From the NCBI GenBank assembly GCA_937975655.1, contig CALJTZ010000464.1:1-5973 (forward strand): a stretch of DNA of 5,973 nucleotides, given 5' to 3'. Under the pieces are notes generated by a model, which had not been told where the DNA came from, searched no databases, and was given only the letters and a program-made list of their open reading frames with translations. How positions within the stretch are numbered: position 1 is the first letter of the stretch; every line of letters begins with the position of its first letter. The translations under genes and the position numbers were made by a program. This DNA is from an uncultured Synechococcus sp. Its GTDB lineage: Bacteria; Cyanobacteriota; Cyanobacteriia; PCC-6307; Cyanobiaceae. Below are positions 1 to 4,838 of the stretch, piece after piece.

Positions 1-42
1 AGTACAAGGTGACTGGAGTTCAGACGTGTGCTCTTCCGATCT
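1..42 (+). other. Illumina adapter contamination at contig end
   Basis: Bases 9-42 match, from memory and without a mismatch I can see, the 34-base Illumina TruSeq multiplexing read-2 primer/adapter, ending in the diagnostic CTCTTCCGATCT. The preceding eight bases (AGTACAAG) sit where the sample index belongs. The adapter points into the contig, as it does at the beginning of a library insert, so the genomic insert would begin at base 43. This is an assembly artefact with no biological function. It also means that the left end of the window is the physical end of a short-read contig. Confidence 0.96.
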
Positions 43-59
43 CACGAAGTGGTACTGGG

Positions 60-809
60 TCATGAACTGGTGCTGCCGAACAGGGGGTCCCGGCGGGGAT
101 TCTGAACCAGCGCCTTCATCTGGCGAACGGCCTGCTCCAGGCCCACGGCCAGGGCTCTGGCCACGATCGTGTGGCCGATGTTGAGCTCTTCCATCCCCTC
201 GATGGCGGCCACCGGCTCCACGTTCTGGTAGGTGAGGCCGTGGCCGGCGTTCACCCGCAGCCCGAGGCTGCGGGCGATGAAACTGCCTTCGGTGAGGCGG
301 GCCAGCTCGAGGGGCTGGTGGTGCCAGTCCGCCTCGGCGTAGGTGCCGGTGTGCAGCTCCACCCAGTGGGCCCCCGTGGCCCGGCAGGCCTCCAGCTGGG
401 CTGCATCGGCATCCACGAACAGGCTCACGCCGATGCCGGCGTCCTGCAGTCGACCCACCAGGCCGGTGAGGGCCTGCTGTTGGCCGGCCACGTCCAGGCC
501 GCCTTCGGTGGTCACCTCCTCGCGCTTCTCGGGCACCAGGGTCACCATGTCGGGGCGGAGGTCCAGGGCGATGGCCTCCATCTCCGCGGTGGCGGCCATC
601 TCCAGGTTCAGCCGGCTGCGCACCGTCTGGCGCAGCAGCTGCACATCGCGGTCCTGGATGTGGCGCCGGTCTTCCCGCAGGTGCACGGTGATGCCATCGG
701 CGCCGCCCAGTTCAGCCAGCAGGGCGTAACTCACCGGATCCGGCTCCACGGTGCGGCGGGCCTGGCGAACGTTGGCGATGTGATCAATGTTCACGCCGAG
801 GCTGGCCAT
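60..809 (-). CDS. pdxJ: Pyridoxine 5'-phosphate synthase PdxJ
   Basis: PdxJ is a cytosolic TIM-barrel enzyme. It condenses 1-deoxy-D-xylulose 5-phosphate with 3-amino-2-oxopropyl phosphate to give pyridoxine 5'-phosphate, the last ring-forming step of the DXP-dependent vitamin B6 pathway. The 249-residue product has the family's usual length. Its N-terminus carries the hallmark NIDHIANVRQAR (N7, D9, H10, R18). The expected catalytic positions are present: H43 and R45 in TVHLRED, E70 in NLEMAAT, H190 in NAGHGL, and the phosphate-binding NIGHTIVARAL near residues 210-220. The ATG at 807-809 is chosen because the family begins just before this NIDH motif; no Shine-Dalgarno sequence is visible. 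The stop codon is only 18 bases inside the adapter junction, so the gene is complete but its downstream neighbour is lost. It is divergent from the acyltransferase gene. Confidence 0.96.
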   Translation of the reverse strand: MASLGVNIDHIANVRQARRTVEPDPVSYALLAELGGADGITVHLREDRRHIQDRDVQLLRQTVRSRLNLEMAATAEMEAIALDLRPDMVTLVPEKREEVTTEGGLDVAGQQQALTGLVGRLQDAGIGVSLFVDADAAQLEACRATGAHWVELHTGTYAEADWHHQPLELARLTEGSFIARSLGLRVNAGHGLTYQNVEPVAAIEGMEELNIGHTIVARALAVGLEQAVRQMKALVQNPRRDPLFGSTSS

Positions 810-936
810 GGCACCGAGAGAGGCTCTGGGTGTGGATCCTATGGATGGCGGCCGACCCGCTCGTGCAACTGCCCGTCGCGCGGAGAAGGCGGCGAAACCC
901 AGCCCTAGGTTTTGAAGTCAGGGTTGTGGGGGGCAG
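810..936. other. Divergent intergenic region, pdxJ / plsC-like
   Basis: These 127 bases separate the starts of two divergently transcribed genes and so should hold promoters for both. I cannot define either with confidence. On the minus strand TTGCAC (868-863) and TAGGAT (841-836) resemble -35 and -10 boxes for pdxJ, but their 21-base spacing is too long for a normal sigma-70 site. On the plus strand TAGGTT (906-911) could be a -10 box but has no matching -35. No SD-like sequence stands out, and an in-frame TGA at 913-915 limits upstream extension of the acyltransferase gene. Confidence 0.45.
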
Positions 937-1668
937 GTGAACGGCCAGCTGACGGCGCAGTCGACACAGTCGGTGGCGCTCACCACCCGGGAGCGCAGCC
1001 TCTGCAACGGGATCAATCCCCTGCTGGCGCCCGTGGCCATGGTGCTCACCCAGGACGTGGCGCTCAGGAGCTACTTCTGCCGGGGGGTGGAGGTAATGGG
1101 CGCGCACCATCTGCCTCGCAGTGGACCCGTGCTGCTGGCTCCCACCCACCGCTCCCGCTGGGATGCGCTGCTGCTGCCCCATGCCGCCGGTCGCCGGGTT
1201 ACTGGCCGCGACTGCCGCTTTATGGTGAGCAGCGATGAAATGGCCGGTCTCCAGGGCTGGTTCCTGCATCGTCTTGGCTGCTTTCCCGTGAACCCCCGCA
1301 AGCCGGCAGCGGCCTCCCTGCGCTTTGCCGTGCAGCTGCTGCAGGCGGGCGAGCAACTGGTGGTGTTTCCGGAGGGCCGCATTCAGCAGGACGACAGCCC
1401 CCTGCGCCTGATGCCCGGGCTGGGACGCCTCGCCGCCCTGGCTGAAGGGCAGGGTGTGGCGGTGCCGGTGGTGCCGGTGGGGATCGGCTACGGCACGTCC
1501 CGGCCACGGCCGGGCGGGCGGGCTGCCCTCTGCTTTGGCGAGCCCCTGCGCTTGCAGGGGCAGGGGCGTGAGGCGGCCACGGCCCTCAACGCTGCCCTGA
1601 TGGCCAGTCTCCAATCAGCTGAGGAAGCGGCCCGCCGCGCCGTGGGACGCCCGCTGCAGCGCCCGTAG
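937..1668 (+). CDS. 1-acyl-glycerol-3-phosphate acyltransferase family protein (PlsC-like)
   Basis: This belongs to the LPLAT/PlsC family, which transfers an acyl chain to lysophosphatidic acid to make phosphatidic acid at the inner face of the membrane. All four family blocks are visible in 243 residues: the catalytic HX4D motif HRSRWD (H71, D76), block II around CFPVNP (115-120), block III VFPEGR (143-148) and block IV VPVVPVGIGY (176-185). The GTG at 937 is the only good start, because an in-frame TGA lies at 913-915 and the next ATG codons (residues 34 and 54) come late. The SD is poor. No strong transmembrane helix is visible, so membrane contact is probably peripheral or through the hydrophobic stretch near residues 29-38. 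Six bases separate it from the next gene. Family membership is firm; the exact acyl acceptor is inferred. Confidence 0.88.
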   Translation: MNGQLTAQSTQSVALTTRERSLCNGINPLLAPVAMVLTQDVALRSYFCRGVEVMGAHHLPRSGPVLLAPTHRSRWDALLLPHAAGRRVTGRDCRFMVSSDEMAGLQGWFLHRLGCFPVNPRKPAAASLRFAVQLLQAGEQLVVFPEGRIQQDDSPLRLMPGLGRLAALAEGQGVAVPVVPVGIGYGTSRPRPGGRAALCFGEPLRLQGQGREAATALNAALMASLQSAEEAARRAVGRPLQRP

Positions 1669-1676
1669 AGTTTTTT
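1644..1676 (+). terminator. Possible weak intrinsic terminator
   Basis: GGG-A-CGC (1644-1650) can pair with GCGCCC (1659-1664) around an 8-base loop, with one bulged A. A run of six T (1671-1676) follows after a six-base gap containing the acyltransferase stop codon. The gap between stem and T-run is longer than in a textbook Rho-independent terminator, and GC-rich stems are common in this sequence. It is therefore a candidate only. If real, it would separate the acyltransferase from the next gene and would argue against the TTG start at 1675. Confidence 0.25.
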
Positions 1677-2220
1677 GACTTCTCTGCTGCTTGCCGTGCG
1701 CCGGCCCTTCGCTGCCCTCAGCCTTGCCGCCCTGGCGGTCCTTTCGCCCAGTCTGCCGGCCGTGGCCCAGGACGAGCCCCAGAAGGTGCTCGAGTCCAGC
1801 ACCTTTGGCCTCAACCTCAGCGCCATCAACGCCAAGGTGGCCCAGGGAGATGCCGCGGCAGCCGCCGGCAATCTGGCCAAAGCCAAGCTGGATTACGACC
1901 AGGCCCGCCTCGGGGCCCAGAACCTCACCCGCTTCTACCGCAACCTCAGCGGCTCGTTCCGCGGTCTGGATGCCCGCATTCCGCGGGAGATGGATCAGAA
2001 GGGCCGGGAGGCTCTCGAGATGCAGGCCACCATCGACCTGCGTCTGGCGGCCCTGCTGCGGCGCATGAACCAGCCGGAGGTGGCTGTGCCCCTCCTGGTG
2101 GAAGTGGTTCAGATCATGACCCCAGCCAGCCCTCTCGGGCAGAAGGCCTATCAGAACCTGCTGGAGTTGGGCTTTGTGAGCACGCCCTATGCCGGCTCAG
2201 CCGCAACCCCCGGTAGCTGA
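1675..2220 (+). CDS. Exported protein with TPR-like helices, function unknown
   Basis: I do not recognise a named family. The N-terminus is a clear signal peptide: arginines (R9, R10), a hydrophobic core from about residue 12 to 24, then a PAVAQ region with likely cleavage after AVA, giving a periplasmic, thylakoid-lumen or membrane-surface protein. The mature part is all-helical and alanine-rich. Residues about 48-92 (INAKVAQGDAAAAAGNLAKA onward) and 116-166 (AALLRRMNQPEVAVPLLVEV, then AYQNLLELGF) have the small/large spacing of TPR-type helical hairpins. The start is uncertain. TTG 1675 begins six bases after the acyltransferase stop and overlaps a T-run; GTG 1696 gives a shorter, equally typical signal peptide beginning MRRPF. 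Neither has a clear SD. It resembles the small exported unknown proteins common in picocyanobacteria. A scaffold or assembly role is only a guess from the TPR-like character. Confidence 0.75.
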   Translation: MTSLLLAVRRPFAALSLAALAVLSPSLPAVAQDEPQKVLESSTFGLNLSAINAKVAQGDAAAAAGNLAKAKLDYDQARLGAQNLTRFYRNLSGSFRGLDARIPREMDQKGREALEMQATIDLRLAALLRRMNQPEVAVPLLVEVVQIMTPASPLGQKAYQNLLELGFVSTPYAGSAATPGS

Positions 2221-2246
2221 CCCCTCATCCCAGGGGAACGCCCCCT
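2221..2246 (+). repeat. Overlapping alternative hairpins upstream of bolA
   Basis: Three short blocks follow the previous stop codon: CCCCT (2221-2225), AGGGG (2232-2236) and CCCCT (2242-2246). The middle block can pair perfectly with either flank, so the two five-pair hairpins (loops of 6 and 5 bases) exclude each other. No T-run follows, so this is not an intrinsic terminator. In a GC-rich sequence it may be chance. Confidence 0.25.
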
Positions 2247-2277
2247 AGATTCCCAAACCGTTCGATCGCCACTGGCC

Positions 2278-2511
2278 ATGGTCCATCCCGACCAGGTGAG
2301 GTCTGCCATCACCCAGGCCCTGCCCGATGCCACCGTTGACGTGGAAGACCTCACCGGCGGTGGTGATCACCTGCAGGTGAAGGTGGTGTCCAGCGCCTTT
2401 TCCGGCCTCAGCCGGGTGAAGCAGCACCAGCTTGTGTACGGCGCTCTGCGTAGCGAGCTGGCCAGTGAGGCCATCCATGCCCTGGCGGTGCAAACCTCCC
2501 TTCCTTCCTGA
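2278..2511 (+). CDS. BolA family protein
   Basis: This is a 77-residue BolA protein, a small class II KH-like fold that in many organisms partners a CGFS monothiol glutaredoxin and shares a [2Fe-2S] cluster with it, linking iron-sulfur or redox status to regulation. Visible family features are the GGGDHLQVKVVS segment, with H31 at the variable [H/C] loop ligand position, then FSGLSRVKQHQLVYGAL, containing the invariant histidine (H50), and the C-terminal EAIHALAVQTSLP. Length and architecture are those of the short BolA type. The ATG at 2278 starts close to the first helix, as expected; no good SD is visible. It lies 57 bases after the exported-protein gene and 20 bases before the glutaredoxin gene on the same strand, an arrangement that strongly suggests co-transcription and a physical partnership. 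Family assignment is firm; the regulatory role is inferred. Confidence 0.92.
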   Translation: MVHPDQVRSAITQALPDATVDVEDLTGGGDHLQVKVVSSAFSGLSRVKQHQLVYGALRSELASEAIHALAVQTSLPS

Positions 2512-2531
2512 TCCTCCCCATCCCATTTGTC

Positions 2532-2852
2532 ATGGACGTCTCCACTAAGCAGCGCATCGAAGATCTGGTGGGCAGCAGCCCCGTGTTCGTCTTCATGAAG
2601 GGCAACAAGCTGATGCCCCAGTGCGGCTTTTCCAACAACGTGGTTCAGATCCTCAACGCCCTGGCAGTGCCGTTTGAAACCTTCGACGTGCTCTCCGACA
2701 TGGAAGTGCGCCAGGGGATCAAGGAGTTCTCCGAGTGGCCCACCATTCCCCAGGTGTACGTGAACGGGGAATTCATGGGCGGATCGGACATCCTCATCGA
2801 GATGTACAACTCCGGCGAACTGCGCGAAAAGCTGGCGGTGGCCCTGGCCTGA
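2532..2852 (+). CDS. grxD: Monothiol glutaredoxin, CGFS (Grx4) family
   Basis: This is a 106-residue single-domain class II glutaredoxin. These proteins bind a glutathione-coordinated [2Fe-2S] cluster at the dimer interface and pass clusters to apoproteins or to BolA; they are poor disulfide reductases. The sequence shows the conserved lysine K23 in FMKG, the active site CGFS (C31-S34) after the characteristic MPQ, the WPTIPQVYVNGE block (69-80) with the cis-proline P73, and the glutathione-binding GGSD (83-86). Length is typical, with no N-terminal thioredoxin domain. The ATG at 2532 is 20 bases after the bolA stop, with no strong SD. The 3' end faces a convergent gene seven bases away with no terminator between them. 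I am very sure of the family. The symbol grxD follows the E. coli name; cyanobacterial homologues are sometimes given other names. Confidence 0.95.
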   Translation: MDVSTKQRIEDLVGSSPVFVFMKGNKLMPQCGFSNNVVQILNALAVPFETFDVLSDMEVRQGIKEFSEWPTIPQVYVNGEFMGGSDILIEMYNSGELREKLAVALA

Positions 2853-2859
2853 TTCCGGT

Positions 2860-3126
2860 TCAGTTGCGCCCGCTTTCGTAGAGGGTGCTCATGTCGTCGC
2901 CAGGGCCGATGAAGCTGGAGGGGTCGAGGATCCAGCGATCCACGAGTTCCTCCAGACGCCGCTGGGAGATGGGATCGAGGATGGCGGTGCGCCGCAGGGC
3001 GTGCAGATAGCCATCGGCGTACAGGCGCAGCTCGGCGGGCCCGTGGTAACGACTGGCCAGGGACTGGCAGGCGTCGCACAGGGACTGGAAATGGCGGATG
3101 GCGTCTGGGTTCTGCAGAGCGGTCAT
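2860..3126 (-). CDS. Small conserved cyanobacterial protein (DUF6761-like)
   Basis: This is an 88-residue soluble, helical protein of unknown function. The core AIRHFQSLCDAC, then LRLYADGYLHALRRT and ISQRRLEELVDRWILDPSSF, resembles a family of short cyanobacterial proteins that I recall as DUF6761 (pattern AIRHYQ..., LRLYLDGYLAALRHT..., RLEEE..., DPSNF). That match is from memory and moderate in confidence. The ATG at 3126 is chosen because the family starts only a few residues before the AIRH motif, although a longer open frame continues upstream antisense to the response regulator. No SD is seen. A CxxC pair (C17, C20) is present; I do not recall it as a family feature. The gene converges on the glutaredoxin gene (7 bases between stops) and diverges from the response regulator (93 bases between starts). 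Confidence 0.75.
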   Translation of the reverse strand: MTALQNPDAIRHFQSLCDACQSLASRYHGPAELRLYADGYLHALRRTAILDPISQRRLEELVDRWILDPSSFIGPGDDMSTLYESGRN

Positions 3127-3219
3127 GACGGGACCGGAGGGGACAGCTGGCAAGGCATCGCCTGATACCACTGTGGACCGTGAAATGCGGATAGCGTAGG
3201 AACAGGCACGGAGAAGCGG
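3127..3219. other. Divergent intergenic region upstream of the response regulator
   Basis: These 93 bases lie between two divergent starts and probably hold both promoters, though no convincing -35/-10 pair is visible. Visible elements are a nine-base perfect inverted repeat CCACTGTGG (3168-3176) and two copies of GGACCG (3131-3136 and 3175-3180). Either could be an operator half-site, for example for autoregulation, but both are short enough to occur by chance. Confidence 0.4.
3210..3213 (+). promoter_or_regulatory. Shine-Dalgarno site for the response regulator
   Basis: GGAG lies six bases before the GTG at 3220. It is the clearest ribosome-binding site that I found in the window and it decides the start: without it the TTG at 3280, just before the receiver domain, would be an alternative. 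Confidence 0.6.
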
Positions 3220-3999
3220 GTGGAACTCGACCCCAATCCCATTCCTGGTGCCGCTGTCGGTGGCGCCACGGAACCAGCATTGAAGCGCGTGTTGGTGGTG
3301 GATCCCCACCCCACATTGCGCACGGTTTTGGCCCAGCGCCTCCGCCAGGACGGCCATCTGGCCGCGGCTGTGGCCACCGTGACCGAAGCCCTCACCCTCT
3401 GCGAGGACCAGGCTCCCGATCTGTTGGTGGCCGCTGAGCTGCTGGAAGAAACCTCGGCCCTGCGGCTGGCGGCCCAGTTGCGCTGTCCGGTGATGGTGCT
3501 CACGGCCCGCTCCGGGGCTGAGCCGGTGGTGGCGCTGCTGGATGCCGGCGCCGACGACGTGTTGCGCAAGCCCTTCGGCCTTGAGGAACTGGCGGCCCGC
3601 TGCCGTTCGCTGCTGCGCCGCAGCGCCAGTGGCCTTCAGGAGCGGGTGTGTGTGGGGCCGCTGGAGGTGCATTTGCTGCTCCGCCAGGTCACCCTGCGGG
3701 ATCAGCCGGTGGAACTCAGTCCACGGGAGTTTGCCCTGCTGTGCGCCCTGTTGATGCCCCCTGGCATGGTGCGCAGCCGTAGTGAGCTGCTGCGGATGGC
3801 CTGGCCGCCCTTCAGTGGTGGCCCCCGTTCCGTTGACACCCAGGTGCTCACGCTGCGGCGCAAGTTGGAGCAGGCGGGCCTGGGCGAAGGCGGTGGCATC
3901 GAAACGGTGCGCCAGCAGGGTTACCGCTTCAGCCTCGACACGATTCCAGAAGCCAGCTCTATCCCCCCAACCCTGGTGGGAAGTCCCATCGCCCCGTAG
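3220..3999 (+). CDS. OmpR/PhoB-family response regulator with degenerate receiver
   Basis: This is a 259-residue DNA-binding regulator. Residues 22-135 form a CheY-like receiver and about 143-238 a winged-helix output domain, with PVELSPREFALLCAL, the recognition-helix segment SVDTQVLTLRRKL and a wing ending in GYRF. The receiver is atypical. A gapless alignment with PhoB, anchored on VVD and PDL, places alanine (A72, in PDLLVAAE) where the phosphorylated aspartate should be. The second acidic-pocket residue is proline (P29, in VVDPHP), and the LP motif after the phosphosite is lost. The switch threonine (T95, VLTAR) and lysine (K117, RKPF) remain. It is therefore probably controlled by something other than a histidine kinase phosphotransfer, such as a protein partner, a ligand or expression level. 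GTG start with a good SD. No kinase gene is adjacent. The last 14 codons overlap the convergent membrane-protein gene. An NblR-like role is possible but unproven. Confidence 0.92.
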   Translation: MELDPNPIPGAAVGGATEPALKRVLVVDPHPTLRTVLAQRLRQDGHLAAAVATVTEALTLCEDQAPDLLVAAELLEETSALRLAAQLRCPVMVLTARSGAEPVVALLDAGADDVLRKPFGLEELAARCRSLLRRSASGLQERVCVGPLEVHLLLRQVTLRDQPVELSPREFALLCALLMPPGMVRSRSELLRMAWPPFSGGPRSVDTQVLTLRRKLEQAGLGEGGGIETVRQQGYRFSLDTIPEASSIPPTLVGSPIAP

Positions 4000-4513
4000 C
4001 CAGGGCCCAGGCTGCTGCGGCTTCCCCCGCCAGCATCAGGCCACACAGCAGTGCCAGGAGCTGATAGGTCCAGGCCGGACTGATCCGGCCGATCGCCGTG
4101 GTGTCGATGCCGGTGGCCGCCTGGAAGCGGCTCAGGAAGTCGGTGAACTGGGCCACCCGCTGCGGCAGCAGGTAGGCACCTTGATGGCTGCGCACGTAGT
4201 ACACGCGCCCCCCTTGGCTGGTGGCCACGGGCGTGAGGCCGGTGACGCCACTCCAGGGCAGCTCCCAGCCGCGGCGCCAGAGCCAGGCACACCACGGGGC
4301 ATGGGCCACCCGGATGCCGCTGGCATCGAGCTGCACCTGTTCACTGGTGGCCGCCAGCACCAGCACGAGGCCCAGGGGCAGGGCCGTCAGCAGGGCCAGC
4401 TGGAGCTGCGCCGTGGCCAACACGGGCAGGGGCAGCACCAGGGCCAGATAGAGGCTGATCAGGGTGAACCGGATCAGCGGGGCCATCGCGTACGACCGCG
4501 CCTCGAGGCTCAT
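3959..4513 (-). CDS. Membrane protein, possible PH-like domain, function unknown
   Basis: This is a 184-residue integral membrane protein that I cannot name. Two hydrophobic helices lie near residues 13-32 and 37-55, and a third near 149-172. Between them is a soluble part of about 90 residues with a strand-rich pattern: VQLDASGIRVAH, then WELPWSGVTGLTPV, then RVYYVRSHQGAYLLPQRV. This recalls the bacterial PH-like (bPH/YcxB-type) arrangement, in which two N-terminal helices precede a small beta domain; the resemblance is by eye only. The ATG at 4513 overlaps the stop of the upstream 98-residue gene in an ATGA junction, pointing to translational coupling. The 3' end overlaps the response regulator by 41 bases tail to tail, after the last predicted helix, so only the non-conserved tails of both proteins share DNA. 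Role unknown; cell-envelope or thylakoid location is inferred. Confidence 0.78.
   Translation of the reverse strand: MSLEARSYAMAPLIRFTLISLYLALVLPLPVLATAQLQLALLTALPLGLVLVLAATSEQVQLDASGIRVAHAPWCAWLWRRGWELPWSGVTGLTPVATSQGGRVYYVRSHQGAYLLPQRVAQFTDFLSRFQAATGIDTTAIGRISPAWTYQLLALLCGLMLAGEAAAAWALATGRWDFPPGLGG
4510..4513 (-). promoter_or_regulatory. ATGA stop-start overlap (translational coupling)
   Basis: On the minus strand these four bases read ATGA: the TGA ends the 98-residue gene and the ATG begins the membrane-protein gene. Such junctions usually allow re-initiation by the same ribosome and indicate linked expression of the two proteins. Confidence 0.75.
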
Positions 4514-4806
4514 CGATCTTCGGGGGAGCCTGGCAGGGGTTCAATCAGTTCAGGTGGCTGATAACGGCCGGTGAACACCTCCTGCTCGCGGCCCTTCCAG
4601 AACTCACCGAGCCGCATCAGATCGGCGTGGGCCTCCTGCAGTTTCTCCACGTACTCCTGGGGTTCCATGGAGCCCTTGGCTTCCTTCAGCTTGGTGAGTC
4701 GCAGCAGCTGCAGCATCCAGGGCTTGCCCAGTTCGCCGCGCTGTTCGAGATAGCGGGCCAGATCAGCGGCCTTGAGGTTGCCATCGCCGGGAATCGGGGC
4801 GGCCAT
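4510..4806 (-). CDS. Small conserved hypothetical protein, coupled to the membrane protein
   Basis: This is a 98-residue protein of unknown function, charged and predominantly helical, with no signal peptide or membrane segment. It opens with MAAPIPGDGNLKAADLARYL and continues with LGKPWMLQLLRLTKLKEAKG, then a likely amphipathic helix (EYVEKLQEAHADLMRLGEFW) and an acidic, proline-rich tail (residues about 83-98). It looks like the small core proteins conserved across picocyanobacteria, but I know no function. The ATG at 4806 is the first start in the frame that yields a sensible N-terminus; no SD is evident. Its TGA shares bases with the ATG of the membrane-protein gene (4510-4513, ATGA on the minus strand), so the two are almost certainly one transcript. 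It diverges from the amylase gene with about 32 bases between starts. Confidence 0.75.
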   Translation of the reverse strand: MAAPIPGDGNLKAADLARYLEQRGELGKPWMLQLLRLTKLKEAKGSMEPQEYVEKLQEAHADLMRLGEFWKGREQEVFTGRYQPPELIEPLPGSPEDR

Positions 4807-4838
4807 GGGGTGGCAGATGCGCGCAGATAGCTCACCCT

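Noticed and set aside
46..75. Near-repeat of a 12-base block (46-57 and 64-75, two differences) at the contig end
   Set aside because: Short, imperfect and next to the adapter junction; most likely chance.
163..172. CGATCG-centred palindromes (also near 2263, 4090 and 4937) as HIP1 repeats
   Set aside because: I saw no full GCGATCGC octamer; the cores alone are expected by chance in GC-rich DNA and two lie inside conserved coding sequence.
836..868. TTGCAC / TAGGAT as a sigma-70 promoter for pdxJ
   Set aside because: The 21-base spacer is well outside the usual 16-18 and neither box is a close match.
171..908. Long plus-strand open frame (245 codons) opposite pdxJ
   Set aside because: Its complementary strand encodes a clear full-length PdxJ; the plus-strand product is a histidine/glycine/alanine-rich shadow with no family features, expected in GC-rich DNA.
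784..1614. Minus-strand open frame (276 codons) opposite the acyltransferase
   Set aside because: Composition is low-complexity and proline/histidine/glutamine-rich, and the plus strand carries all four PlsC motifs.
2853..2859. Bidirectional terminator between the glutaredoxin and the 88-residue gene
   Set aside because: Only seven bases lie between the stops, with no stem-loop or T-run.
3127..3672. Upstream extension of the 88-residue minus-strand gene to 270 residues
   Set aside because: The extra N-terminal part is antisense to the response-regulator receiver domain and has shadow-like composition; the conserved core begins just after the ATG at 3126.
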